From contig NZ_LQMT02000039.1 in the NCBI RefSeq assembly GCF_001620365.2, positions 191,567 to 255,566 of the forward strand: DNA of 64,000 nt. The letters run 5' to 3'. The stretch is from Amycolatopsis keratiniphila subsp. keratiniphila (GTDB taxonomy: Bacteria; Actinomycetota; Actinomycetes; Mycobacteriales; Pseudonocardiaceae). The translations under genes and the position numbers were made by a program. The notes under the pieces were generated by a model. That model had not been told where the DNA came from and did no database searches. It saw nothing but the letters and a program-made list of their open reading frames with translations. Positions 17,809-26,473 of the stretch are shown here, in pieces (within the stretch, counting starts at the first letter, position 1; each line of letters starts with the position of its first letter).

Positions 17809-18960
17809 ATGTCACGCCGAGTTCTCACTGCCGCCCTGATCGGGGCCGTTCCCCTCACCCTGATGGCCGCACCGGCCGCCGAAGCGGGTCACCGTCCGCT
17901 TCGCCTGATCGGGGAACAGATCGTCCCGAACGCCCTGCCCTACGAGGGCACCGTCGTCGGTGGCCTGTCCAGCATCGATTACGACCCCCGCACCGGCGAG
18001 TACGCGCTGATCTGCGACGACCGCTCCGCCCTCAACCCGGCGCGCTTCTACACGGCGAAGTTCTCCCTCGACGCCAAAGGGCTCGGCCCGGTGACCTTCA
18101 CCGGCACCAAGCCGCTCTTGCGTCCCGACGGCACGCCGTACCCGCCGCTCGCGAAGAACGATCCCGCGCAGCCGCCGAACATGCAGACGATCGACCCCGA
18201 AGAGCTGCGCGTCGACCCCTGGACCGGCCAGTACGTCTGGTCGCAGGAGGGCGAACGGTCGGCGGCGGCGCTGATCGACCCGTCGATCCGTGAGGCGAAG
18301 CGCGACGGCGCGTACGTCCGTGACCTGCCGATTCCCGCCAACGAGAAGATGACCGCGACGGCAGGGCCGCGGCAGAACCTCGCGCTCGAAGGCCTCACCT
18401 TCGCGGGCTTCGGCTCGCTGGTCGCCAGCTCGGCCGAGGGGCCGCTGCTTCAGGACGGCCCGGAGGCGAACACCACGTCGGGCGCCCTTTCGCGCATCAC
18501 CGTCCAGTCGCGGTTCGGGCCGGTCCTCGCGCAGTACGCGTACCCGCAGGAGAAGGTCTTCGCGTCGCCGAACCCGCCCGGCGCGTTCGCGACCACCGGC
18601 ATCTCGTCGCTGCTGGCCGTCGACCAGGCCGATCCGACGCGCTACCTGGTGATGGAGCGGTCGTTCGTCACCGGTGTCGGCAACAAGATCCGCATCTACG
18701 AAATCGACACCAAGGGCGCCACGAACATCCTGAACACGCCCTCCCTCGCCGACGCGAAGAAGGTCAAGCCGGTCAAGAAGCGCCTGCTCGCGGATCTCGC
18801 GGACTTCAAGCTGTCCACGGTGGACAACGTCGAGGGCATGACCTGGGGCCCGCGCCTCCCGAACGGGGAGCGCAGCCTGGTCCTGGTCAGCGACAACAAC
18901 TTCTCCGCGACCCAGGTGACCCAGTTCATCGCTCTGGCGGTCCCCTCGGAACGCCTTTGA
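17809..18960 (+). CDS. Secreted esterase-like phytase-family protein
   Basis: 383 residues from ATG 17809; GTG 17797 is possible. A Sec signal peptide is visible (MSRRVLTAALIG to APAAEAG, residues 1-26). The body matches the esterase-like activity of phytase domain: GLSSIDYDPRTGEYALICDD, DPEELRVDP, NLALEGLTF, and NVEGMTWGP near the end, a beta-propeller-like protein of typical length. It is probably extracellular; whether it hydrolyses phosphoesters or carboxylesters is unknown. Single gene, divergent from the SdpI-like gene. Confidence 0.85.
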   Translation: MSRRVLTAALIGAVPLTLMAAPAAEAGHRPLRLIGEQIVPNALPYEGTVVGGLSSIDYDPRTGEYALICDDRSALNPARFYTAKFSLDAKGLGPVTFTGTKPLLRPDGTPYPPLAKNDPAQPPNMQTIDPEELRVDPWTGQYVWSQEGERSAAALIDPSIREAKRDGAYVRDLPIPANEKMTATAGPRQNLALEGLTFAGFGSLVASSAEGPLLQDGPEANTTSGALSRITVQSRFGPVLAQYAYPQEKVFASPNPPGAFATTGISSLLAVDQADPTRYLVMERSFVTGVGNKIRIYEIDTKGATNILNTPSLADAKKVKPVKKRLLADLADFKLSTVDNVEGMTWGPRLPNGERSLVLVSDNNFSATQVTQFIALAVPSERL

Positions 18961-18981
18961 CCTGGGCGTTAAACTGGACCC

Positions 18982-19020
18982 ATGAACACGGCTCGGCTGC
19001 TCCTTAGCCTGCCGCGCTGA
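18982..19020 (+). CDS. leuS leader peptide, Leu-rich
   Basis: A 12-codon frame reads MNTARLLLSLPR and stops 111 bp before leuS. Four of its 12 codons are Leu (CTG CTC CTT, then CTG). It sits just before two hairpins, which is the layout of an attenuation leader that senses charged tRNA-Leu. GGAC lies a few bases upstream as a weak ribosome-binding site. Confidence 0.75.
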   Translation: MNTARLLLSLPR

Positions 19021-19081
19021 ACTCGGTCGAACGGCCGGGACCAGCGCGGCGACCCCTCATGCCCTCCGGGCTGAGGGGTCG
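19011..19081 (+). promoter_or_regulatory. leuS attenuator: leader hairpin and terminator-like hairpin
   Basis: GCCGCGCT at 19011-19018, covering the leader stop codon, pairs with AGCGCGGC at 19043-19050, with an inner GGTC/GACC pair. CGACCCCTCA at 19050-19059 then pairs with TGAGGGGTCG at 19072-19081, with an inner GCCC/GGGC stem, followed by AGTTGTTT. A ribosome at the leader stop would mask the first arm. The switching mechanism is inferred; the T-box core motif is absent. Confidence 0.7.
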
Positions 19082-19130
19082 AGTTGTTTCTGGAGTGGCT
19101 TGACGTGGATGAGCACGGAGGATTTCGGCG

Positions 19131-21977
19131 ATGAACCAGGCGAGCGAAGGCGCCGACGCGGCCCCTCAGCACCGCTACACCGCGGAGCTGGCGGGCCAGA
19201 TCGAGCAGCGTTGGCAGGACTACTGGTCCGACCACGGCACCTACCACGCACCGAACCCGGTGGGCCCGCTCGCGGACGAGAGCGGCGAGGTCCCGTCGGA
19301 CAAGCTGTTCGTCCAGGACATGTTCCCGTACCCGTCGGGCTCCGGCCTGCACGTCGGGCACCCGCTGGGCTTCATCGCGACCGACGTCTTCGCGCGGTAT
19401 CACCGCATGATCGGCCGCAACGTGCTGCACACGATGGGCTTCGACGCCTTCGGGCTGCCCGCCGAGCAGTACGCGGTGCAGACCGGGCAGCACCCGCGCA
19501 AGACGACCGAAGAGAACATGGAGACCTACCTGCGCCAGATCCGGCGCCTGGGCCTGGGTCACGACGAGCGTCGCCGGATTTCGACGATCGATCCGGAGTA
19601 CTACAAGTGGACCCAGTGGATCTTCCTGCAGATCTTCAACTCCTGGTACGACGAAAAGGCGGGCAAGGCCCGGCCGATCGTCGAGCTGGAGACCGAGTAC
19701 GCCCAGGACAAGCGCCGGACGCCTGACGGCCGAAACTGGTGCGAGCTGACCCGTGCCGAGCAGCTGGAGATCATCGACACGCATCGGCTGGTCTACTTCT
19801 CCGAGGCGCCGGTGAACTGGTGCCCCGGGCTGGGCACGGTGCTGTCGAACGAAGAGGTCACCGCCGACGGCCGCAGCGAACGCGGCAACTTCCCGGTGTT
19901 CCGGCGCAATCTGCGTCAGTGGATGATGCGCATCACCGCGTACGCCGACCGCCTGGTCGACGATCTGGACCTGCTGGACTGGCCCGAGAAGGTCAAGTCC
20001 ATGCAGCGCAACTGGATCGGCCGTTCGCACGGCGCGCGGGTGTCGTTCGAGTCCGGCGACAAGAAGATCGAGGTCTTCACGACCCGTCCGGACACCCTGT
20101 TCGGCGCCACGTACCTGGTGGTCGCGCCCGAGCACCCGCTGGTCGACGAGCTGACCGCCGCCACGTGGCCGGAAGGCGTCGACGCGAGCTGGACCGGTGG
20201 CGCCGCCACCCCGGCCGAAGCCATCGCCGAGTACCGCGCCGCCGCTTCGCGGAAGTCCGAATTGGACCGTCAGGAGAACAAGGAGAAGACCGGCGTCTTC
20301 ACCGGCTCCTACGCGGTGAATCCGGCCGACGGCAAGGAAATCCCGGTCTTCGTCGCCGACTACGTGCTGATGGGCTACGGCACCGGCGCGATCATGGCCG
20401 TCCCCGGCCAGGACACGCGCGACTGGGAGTTCGCCGAGAAGTTCGGTCTGGAGATCATCCGCACGGTCCAGCCGACGGAAGGCTTCGACGGCAAGGCGTT
20501 CACCGGAGACGGGCCCGCGATCAACTCGGGCTTCCTGGACGGAATGGGCGTCGACGAAGCCAAGAAGACGATGATCGGCTGGCTGGAGGAGAACGAGCAC
20601 GGCCGCGGCACCGTCCAGTACAAGCTGCGCGACTGGCTGTTCTCGCGTCAGCGCTACTGGGGCGAGCCGTTCCCGGTGGTCTACGACGAGGACGGCCACG
20701 TCCACGCGCTGCCGGAAAGCATGCTGCCGGTCGAGCTGCCCGAGGTCGCCGACTACTCGCCCGTGACGTTCGACCCGGAGGACAAGGACAGCACGCCGTC
20801 CTCGCCGCTGGCGCGCGCCACCGACTGGGTCGAGGTCGAACTGGACCTGGGCGAGGGCAAGAAGACCTACCGCCGCGACATCAACACCATGCCGAACTGG
20901 GCGGGTTCCTGCTGGTACCAGCTGCGGTACCTGGACCCGACCAACCAGGACGTGTTCGTCGCGCCGGAGAACGAGGCGTACTGGGTCGGCCCGCGGCCCG
21001 CCGAGCACGGCGTCGACGACCCCGGCGGCACGGACCTGTACGTCGGCGGTGTCGAGCACGCGGTGCTGCACCTGCTGTACTCGCGGTTCTGGCACAAGGT
21101 GCTGTTCGACCTGGGCCACGTGTCGTCCAAGGAGCCGTACCGGAAGCTGTTCAACCAGGGTTACGTGCAGGCGTACGCGTACACCGATGCCCGAGGTGTG
21201 CACGTCCAGGCCGACCAGGTCGTGGAGCGGGACGGCAAGTTCTTCTTCGGCGACGAAGAGGTCAACCAGGAATACGGCAAGATGGGCAAGAGCCTGAAGA
21301 ATGTCGTGACTCCTGACCAGATGGCCGCCGACTACGGTGCCGACACCTTCCGTTTCTACGAGATGTCGATGGGCCCGCTGGACGTCTCGCGGCCGTGGGC
21401 GACCAAGGACGTCGTCGGCGCGCAGCGCTTCCTGCAGCGCCTGTGGCGCCTGGTCGTCAACGAGGAGACCGGTGAGCTGCGTGTGTCCACCGTGGACGCC
21501 ACGGACGCCGACCGCAAGCAGCTGCACAAGGCGATCGCCGGGGTCCGCGAGGACTACGCGGAGCTGCGGTTCAACACGGCCGGCGCGAAGCTGATCGAGC
21601 TGAACAACCACGTCACCAAGGTCTACGGCGGTGCCGAGGCGACTCCGCGTGAGCTGGTGGAGCCGCTGGTGCTGATGCTGGCGCCGCTGGCCCCGCACCT
21701 GGCCGAGGAGCTGTGGAAGCGCCTGGGCCACGCGGACTCCCTGGTGCACGGGCCGTTCCCGGTCGTCGACGAGAAGTACCTGGTCGAGGATTCGGTGGAG
21801 TACCCGATCCAGGTCAACGGCAAGGTGCGCTCCCGCGTCACCGTGCCCGCCGACGCGGGCAAGGACGCGGTGCAGGCGGCCGCGCTGGCCGACGAGAAGG
21901 TCGCCGCACTGGTCGGCGACGGCACCCCGCGCAAGGTGATCGTCGTGCCGGGACGGTTGGTCAACATCGTGCTGTAA
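19131..21977 (+). CDS. leuS: Leucyl-tRNA synthetase
   Basis: 948 residues from ATG 19131, with GGAGG about ten bases upstream. It charges tRNA-Leu with leucine in the cytoplasm. The class I signatures are present: HVGH (the HIGH motif) at residues 74-77 and KMGKS at 717-721. The CP1 editing domain shows TTRPDTLFGATY and GTGAIMAVPGQDTRDW, keeping the editing Asp. The C-terminal anticodon-binding and ValS/LeuS-type domains follow and the length is normal for actinobacteria. Expression is probably controlled by the Leu-rich leader and hairpins just upstream. Confidence 0.98.
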   Translation: MNQASEGADAAPQHRYTAELAGQIEQRWQDYWSDHGTYHAPNPVGPLADESGEVPSDKLFVQDMFPYPSGSGLHVGHPLGFIATDVFARYHRMIGRNVLHTMGFDAFGLPAEQYAVQTGQHPRKTTEENMETYLRQIRRLGLGHDERRRISTIDPEYYKWTQWIFLQIFNSWYDEKAGKARPIVELETEYAQDKRRTPDGRNWCELTRAEQLEIIDTHRLVYFSEAPVNWCPGLGTVLSNEEVTADGRSERGNFPVFRRNLRQWMMRITAYADRLVDDLDLLDWPEKVKSMQRNWIGRSHGARVSFESGDKKIEVFTTRPDTLFGATYLVVAPEHPLVDELTAATWPEGVDASWTGGAATPAEAIAEYRAAASRKSELDRQENKEKTGVFTGSYAVNPADGKEIPVFVADYVLMGYGTGAIMAVPGQDTRDWEFAEKFGLEIIRTVQPTEGFDGKAFTGDGPAINSGFLDGMGVDEAKKTMIGWLEENEHGRGTVQYKLRDWLFSRQRYWGEPFPVVYDEDGHVHALPESMLPVELPEVADYSPVTFDPEDKDSTPSSPLARATDWVEVELDLGEGKKTYRRDINTMPNWAGSCWYQLRYLDPTNQDVFVAPENEAYWVGPRPAEHGVDDPGGTDLYVGGVEHAVLHLLYSRFWHKVLFDLGHVSSKEPYRKLFNQGYVQAYAYTDARGVHVQADQVVERDGKFFFGDEEVNQEYGKMGKSLKNVVTPDQMAADYGADTFRFYEMSMGPLDVSRPWATKDVVGAQRFLQRLWRLVVNEETGELRVSTVDATDADRKQLHKAIAGVREDYAELRFNTAGAKLIELNNHVTKVYGGAEATPRELVEPLVLMLAPLAPHLAEELWKRLGHADSLVHGPFPVVDEKYLVEDSVEYPIQVNGKVRSRVTVPADAGKDAVQAAALADEKVAALVGDGTPRKVIVVPGRLVNIVL

Positions 21978-22066
21978 CGCCGTGGCCGAAAGGCGCCAGC
22001 GTCGAGGGTCATGAGGCGATTCGATGGAGTTGTTCAAGGACAACGAAATCGAACGGAGAACACCGC

Positions 22067-22804
22067 ATGACCCTCGACGGCAAGGTGGCTTTGGTGACCG
22101 GCGGCAGCCGCGGGATCGGTGCCGCCACGGCGATCCGGCTCGCCGAGGACGGCGCCGACGTCGCGCTCACCTACCAGAACAACGCCGAACTCGCGGCCGG
22201 TGTCGTGGACAAGATCAAGGCGCTCGGCCGCCGCGCGCTGGCCATCCAGGCCGACAGCGCCGACGCCGCGGCCGTGGTCTCCGCGGTCGACACCGCGGTC
22301 GCCGAATTCGGCAGGCTCGACGTGCTGGTCAACAACGGGGGCGTCGGCTTCGTCGGCCCGCTCGACCAGACGAGCCTGGAGGACATCGACCGCGTGCTCG
22401 CGGTCAACGTCCGCGGTGTCTACGTGGCCACCCAGGCCGCTGCCCGGCACCTCGGCGACGGCGGCCGCGTGATCAGCATCGGCAGCTGTGTCTCGGACCG
22501 GGTGCCCGGCCCCGGGATGTCGCTGTACGCGGTGAGCAAGACCGCGCTGCTGGGCATGACCAAGGGCCTGGCCAGGGAACTGGGGCCGCGCGGCATCACG
22601 GTGAACATCGTCCACCCCGGCCCGACCGACACCGACATGAACCCGGCCGACGGCCCGTACGCCGCCGACCAGCGGAGCCTGACGGCGTTCGACCGCTACG
22701 GTTCGCCGTCGGAGGTCGCCGCCACCGTGTCGTTCCTGGCACGGCCGGAAAGCAAGTACGTGACCGGCTCGACCGTCTCGGTCGACGGCGGGCACGCGGC
22801 GTAG
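22067..22804 (+). CDS. Short-chain dehydrogenase/reductase
   Basis: 245 residues from ATG 22067 (GGAG upstream). Classical SDR: cofactor motif TGGSRGIG at 11-18, NNGG at 89-92 (usual NNAG), and catalytic Ser140, Tyr154 and Lys158 in the Y-x3-K spacing. It closely resembles 3-oxoacyl-ACP reductase-like SDRs that reduce or oxidise small carbonyls with NAD(P)H; the substrate is unknown. It is convergent with a TetR gene whose stop abuts its own. Confidence 0.92.
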   Translation: MTLDGKVALVTGGSRGIGAATAIRLAEDGADVALTYQNNAELAAGVVDKIKALGRRALAIQADSADAAAVVSAVDTAVAEFGRLDVLVNNGGVGFVGPLDQTSLEDIDRVLAVNVRGVYVATQAAARHLGDGGRVISIGSCVSDRVPGPGMSLYAVSKTALLGMTKGLARELGPRGITVNIVHPGPTDTDMNPADGPYAADQRSLTAFDRYGSPSEVAATVSFLARPESKYVTGSTVSVDGGHAA

Positions 22805-23524
22805 CTACTCGGTGGACAGGCCGATCTCGCGCGCGAGATCGGCCAGCATCGCGTCGAAGAGGACGTCCGGTTTCGAGAACGGGATCGGGTAGTTGCCGAA
22901 GACCTCGAGCGTGACGTGCCCGTAGAGCCGGGCCCAGAACTGGATCATCAGGTACGTCACGCCGAGGTCGAGCTTTTCGAGCGGGAACGTCGCCCCGGAC
23001 TCCTTCAGCACGGCGAGCAGTTCTTCTTGGAACGACGTGAGATCGTCGCGCAGCTCGGCCGGGACCACGTCGTTCGACGGCGTCACCAGATCGTGCATCG
23101 CGAGCACCCGCCCAGCCGCCGCCAGGAAGATCCGCCCGAACGGCTCGCCCAGCCTGCTCAACGTGTCGTCGCCCGCCGGCGACGCGAAGACCAGCGTGAA
23201 CTCCTTGGTGTGCGCGAGCGCCCAGCGCCGGAATCCCTTGCAGATGGCGAAAAGCTGCAGCGCGCCCTCGTCCGGCAGCTGCGCGATGTCCTCGGCGAGC
23301 TCGGCCGCAAGATCCGCCACGACGTCCGCGCGCAGATGCTCGACCAGATCGTCGCGGGACCCGTAGTAGCGATACAACGCCGGCGCCGTGATGCCGAGCT
23401 CGCGCGCGATCGCCCGCAGGGTCACGGCCTCCGGCCCCTGCTCGACCAGGAGCGCCCGCGCCGTCCGGCGGATGTCCTGATCGGTCGCGGCCCGCTCGCG
23501 ACCCCTGCGGCCGGTGTTCGTCAT
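22805..23524 (-). CDS. TetR/AcrR family transcriptional regulator
   Basis: 239 residues. The N-terminal helix-turn-helix is clear (LRAIARELGITAPALYRYYGSRDDLV, about residues 37-62); the C-terminal ligand domain contains WALAHTKEFTLVFASPAGD, typical of the TetR C-terminal WHG-type domain. It likely represses its own promoter or the divergent lipoprotein gene at 23,621; no obvious palindrome was seen in the 96-bp gap. Ligand unknown. Confidence 0.9.
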   Translation of the reverse strand: MTNTGRRGRERAATDQDIRRTARALLVEQGPEAVTLRAIARELGITAPALYRYYGSRDDLVEHLRADVVADLAAELAEDIAQLPDEGALQLFAICKGFRRWALAHTKEFTLVFASPAGDDTLSRLGEPFGRIFLAAAGRVLAMHDLVTPSNDVVPAELRDDLTSFQEELLAVLKESGATFPLEKLDLGVTYLMIQFWARLYGHVTLEVFGNYPIPFSKPDVLFDAMLADLAREIGLSTE

Positions 23525-23620
23525 CCGGGCATTCTAGGTGGTCAGTACGGGATTCGCGGCAAATGGACCACTCCGGAGTGGGCTGGCTTCCGCGATCGCA
23601 AATCGTAACGTTCCGGCTTG

Positions 23621-24688
23621 ATGAAACGCGTACTTCTGCTGGTCGTGCCCGCCTTGCTCTGCGCCGCTTGCGTACCCCGATCCGGGCCCGCCGCCGACCC
23701 TCCTCCGCCAGCTCGGCGCTTCATCCTGAAGGAAACCCCGAGCGCCGAACCACCCGCCACCTTCCAGGGCGGGTTCGTCCACAACGCCTGCGCGGTCCTC
23801 ACCCATGAGGTGCTGGCCGCCGCGGGCATGGTGCTGAAGGACGGCTTTCTCCAGGGCGGACAACGCTTGAGCACCACCGACGGAGACCGTCCGGATCTCG
23901 CCGGAACGGGGCTGTGGGCGAGTACGTGCGGCGGCGTCACCGTGTCCGGCGCGAGCGTGAACCTGAAGGTCCTGCACTCGCGATTCTCGAGGAGGATGGA
24001 TTGGCGGGACGCCGTCCTGAAGGTCGGTACTCACCGAGAGGGCGACGACGTCAGGGTGAGTCTCCAGACCGACTACAACATCCTGGAACTCGGCATCACC
24101 GGCTTCACCAAGCTCCCCGATCCCGAAGCCGCCTTGGCCACGCTGCTCGACGGCATCCGCCGTAACATCGCCCAAGGCCCGCGGTCCATGCCCGTGCACA
24201 CGTACCCCGCGCCTTACGACCTCGTCGCCGACCCGTGTGCCGCCTTTCCCGCGGAGGTCTTCACCACGATCACCGAGCGGCCGACCGATGGTCTGCAGCA
24301 GGATCTGTTCAGTTTGAGCGAAACCCCTGGCTCGAAGTACAACAGTGTCGAGATGCGCTGTGATCGGACCGGCCTGGTGGCGCTTTCGGAGGGAATCGCA
24401 CCGAACGTCACCGTGAGCCAGACCGTGCTGTCCGTGCCGCACCCCGATGCCGCGATCGCCGCCGTTCGCGAGCAGTGCGATTTCGAACGCGGCGAGGCGC
24501 TGGCCAGGCCGGTCGGCGAGGCGAGCTGCGCCCATCGACGCGCCGACGGCGGCCAGGTTCTGTTCCAGAGAGGCCGCTCGATGGTGCGGATCAGTCTCGT
24601 CGCCGCGAAGACCGACCCGGCCACCACCCGCGAAAACCTGGCCAAAGGTGCGGAGGCCGTCTATGCGCGGCTTACGCCCTCCCCTTGA
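23621..24688 (+). CDS. Putative lipoprotein with two DUF3558-like halves
   Basis: 355 residues from ATG 23621. Signal peptide with lipobox LLCAAC, so lipid-anchored at Cys18 on the outer face of the membrane. Two similar halves start with paired motifs (HNACAVLTHEVLAAAG and ADPCAAFPAEVFTTI) and each has a second conserved Cys, suggesting one disulfide per half. The pattern recalls DUF3558-type surface lipoproteins, such as the convergent neighbour at 24,672, with which it overlaps by 17 bp. Function unknown. Confidence 0.75.
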   Translation: MKRVLLLVVPALLCAACVPRSGPAADPPPPARRFILKETPSAEPPATFQGGFVHNACAVLTHEVLAAAGMVLKDGFLQGGQRLSTTDGDRPDLAGTGLWASTCGGVTVSGASVNLKVLHSRFSRRMDWRDAVLKVGTHREGDDVRVSLQTDYNILELGITGFTKLPDPEAALATLLDGIRRNIAQGPRSMPVHTYPAPYDLVADPCAAFPAEVFTTITERPTDGLQQDLFSLSETPGSKYNSVEMRCDRTGLVALSEGIAPNVTVSQTVLSVPHPDAAIAAVREQCDFERGEALARPVGEASCAHRRADGGQVLFQRGRSMVRISLVAAKTDPATTRENLAKGAEAVYARLTPSP

Positions 24689-25310
24689 CGTTCTTCAGGA
24701 CTTCCGCGGCCACGTCGCGGCCGAGTTCACACGAGTCCTTGCCCTCGCGGCCCGCTTTGTCTCCTCGAGAGAGAGAAACCGAGTAGGCGAGCTGATCAGA
24801 GACCCCGACCACCACGACGCAATGCCGCTCGTCGCCCGGAGCATTTCCGCCGTACCCAATCGCGGGATAGCCGTCGACAGGAGTGAGCTCCACCCATCGA
24901 GCTACCTTTGATTTCACGCTCTGGTAGGCGAGGCTGATGCCTTGGTCCGATTTGGTTTGGTAACTGACCGTGAATCCTGCGCCACTGCCGGACGCGGCAT
25001 TCCACCTGCAAGCGGCGCCGAGAGCGTCGGTGCTGGGTTTGGCGGGATCCGGTTCGCCGAGGAAGGTTTCGAGTTGCTGGGCGGTGAGCGCACTATCGCA
25101 AGGGCTTCCGTCGAGAACCTTTGCTGGTAGCGGGTTCTGCACAGCGGGCGCTCCGCTGTGCGGGACACCCGCCGCGCTTGACGATGCGGCAGGTGTGCTT
25201 GTACCTGGAGTCGGAGTGCCAGGAGCGACGCGGTTGCCATCGCAAGCCGTCAGGAGCAAGGTGCCGGTCGCCATGAGTACGAGAGTGGCCACCTGGTGCC
25301 GTGAAGTCAT
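24672..25310 (-). CDS. DUF3558-like lipoprotein of a T7SS accessory module
   Basis: 212 residues. Signal peptide ending in lipobox LLTAC, a Ser/Thr/Pro/Ala linker (25-55), then a DUF3558-like domain (PCDSALTAQQLETFLGEP, CRWNA, YPAIGYGG, HCVVVVGV). The ATG overlaps the stop of the 132-aa gene (ATGA). It is the last gene of a four-gene unit with EspG and a PPE-like protein. A related lipoprotein occupies an equivalent unit at 60,888. Probably a membrane-anchored component on the outer face; role unknown. Confidence 0.85.
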   Translation of the reverse strand: MTSRHQVATLVLMATGTLLLTACDGNRVAPGTPTPGTSTPAASSSAAGVPHSGAPAVQNPLPAKVLDGSPCDSALTAQQLETFLGEPDPAKPSTDALGAACRWNAASGSGAGFTVSYQTKSDQGISLAYQSVKSKVARWVELTPVDGYPAIGYGGNAPGDERHCVVVVGVSDQLAYSVSLSRGDKAGREGKDSCELGRDVAAEVLKNVKGRA

Positions 25311-25705
25311 TCGAGTGACCCGCGTTTCTTGGTTGCTTCGGCTGCTTGCCGGTCGGTTTCCTCGGTCATCCCCAGTGCTTTTTCCAGTCGGAGGATCAGT
25401 TCGGTGAAATAGTTATCTTGGAATCGCAAGTGTCCTTCATAGTACACCCCGGTTTCTTTTATTCCGTTTGGGCCATAGACCGCATGCCTGCTCGCGGGTT
25501 CATTGCCTGGCGCTGTGACTTGCTGTAATTTCCAAGCGGTATCTTGCATTTCCCGGACCAATTTTCGTTGGTCTTGGCACTTCTTGAGCAGGGCCCGCAT
25601 TTCATCGCCGCTCATGGTGAAGCCCTGACCACTGGCAGGCGCCGCTCCACCGCCTCCGACGTCATCACTGTTCTGAAACCAGACGTCCCCGAAGAACGAA
25701 GTCAT
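25307..25705 (-). CDS. Small helical T7SS-associated protein
   Basis: 132 residues from ATG 25705 (AAGGGGA upstream). After a Gly-rich N-terminus it forms two long amphipathic helices (GDEMRALLKKCQDQRKLVREM and ELILRLEKALGMTEETDRQA) with no signal peptide. It has no WXG motif, but its size and its place between EspG and a DUF3558 lipoprotein parallel the 134-aa protein at 61,487. Probably a secreted or chaperoned T7SS partner; family not recognised. Confidence 0.75.
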   Translation of the reverse strand: MTSFFGDVWFQNSDDVGGGGAAPASGQGFTMSGDEMRALLKKCQDQRKLVREMQDTAWKLQQVTAPGNEPASRHAVYGPNGIKETGVYYEGHLRFQDNYFTELILRLEKALGMTEETDRQAAEATKKRGSLE

Positions 25706-25715
25706 CGAATCCCCT

Positions 25716-26471
25716 TTACTTCAGTCCGTGCAGGGTCGCGTAGAGGACGTCGACAAGGACATCCCTCCGCCCCGGTTCGAAGCTGACCAGCGGTTCGCCG
25801 TCCTCGCCCGGCAGCACGTACGTGAGGACGCGTCCGGCGTGAACGGTGTCGACCACGGTCAGCGGAGTGCTCCTGGTGCCGCTATTGGCCGCGTAGAGCT
25901 GGTGCACGCCGGTGCGTTTCGCCGCCATCAGCTCCCGTGCCGAGGGCAAGGGGTCGTAGTCGGGCTCTTCGGTCGGGTCCTCGAGATCGTACGAATCCTC
26001 GTAGACCGGCTGGCCCGAGAAGCGGGATTTCGGGATCTTGACCGGGTCGATCCGGGCCGGTTCGACCGGGGGCAACATGTCGACCAGCGATTCGGCGCCG
26101 TAACCCGGGTCGATGACATCGATTCGGACCTTCTCGTCCTGGCGGATCACCCGGACCGCGTCCCGGCCGGACGCCGACACGAGGATGTTCCCGGTCTCCT
26201 CCGACTCGATGTCGCCGAGCCAGGCGGTGAACCGGAGCGGACCGGTGGCCAGCACGCGGAGGAGGTCGCGGAACTCCCTGGTCAAAGTGCCACCGGAGGC
26301 CAGCTTCAACTCGGTGAGGGTGTCGAGCACCGCGTCGTCGAGCTTCTTCTTGGTGTCCTCGGCGAGCCACAGGTGGTCCGGGCCGAGCACCGCGAGCGGA
26401 GTGCCGTGGCGCTCCCACTCCCACGCGGTGAGCAGAACGGTCTTCGGCAGGTACAGGGGTGCTTCGAACAC
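25716..26471 (-). CDS. ESX secretion-associated protein EspG
   Basis: 251 residues from GTG 26471, two bases after the PPE-like gene's stop. The EspG fold is recognisable: LTAWEWERHGTPLAVLG at the start, a central WLGDIES strand, and the C-terminal TPLTVVDTVHAGRVLTYVLP. In mycobacteria EspG binds the helical tip of PPE proteins in the cytosol and delivers them to the ESX machinery. The adjacent PPE-like gene is its likely client. No core ESX (Ecc) genes are in the window. Confidence 0.88.
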   Translation of the reverse strand: MFEAPLYLPKTVLLTAWEWERHGTPLAVLGPDHLWLAEDTKKKLDDAVLDTLTELKLASGGTLTREFRDLLRVLATGPLRFTAWLGDIESEETGNILVSASGRDAVRVIRQDEKVRIDVIDPGYGAESLVDMLPPVEPARIDPVKIPKSRFSGQPVYEDSYDLEDPTEEPDYDPLPSARELMAAKRTGVHQLYAANSGTRSTPLTVVDTVHAGRVLTYVLPGEDGEPLVSFEPGRRDVLVDVLYATLHGLK

Positions 26472-26473
26472 GA

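Noticed and set aside
19021..19081. T-box riboswitch before leuS
   Set aside because: The conserved T-box core (TGGxACCGCG) is absent; GGGACCAGCGCGG only vaguely resembles it, and a Leu leader peptide fits better.
18969..22043. 1,024-residue open frame on the minus strand opposite leuS
   Set aside because: Codon-bias shadow of leuS. The translation is Arg/Val/His/Asp-rich without a family, and leuS is unambiguous.
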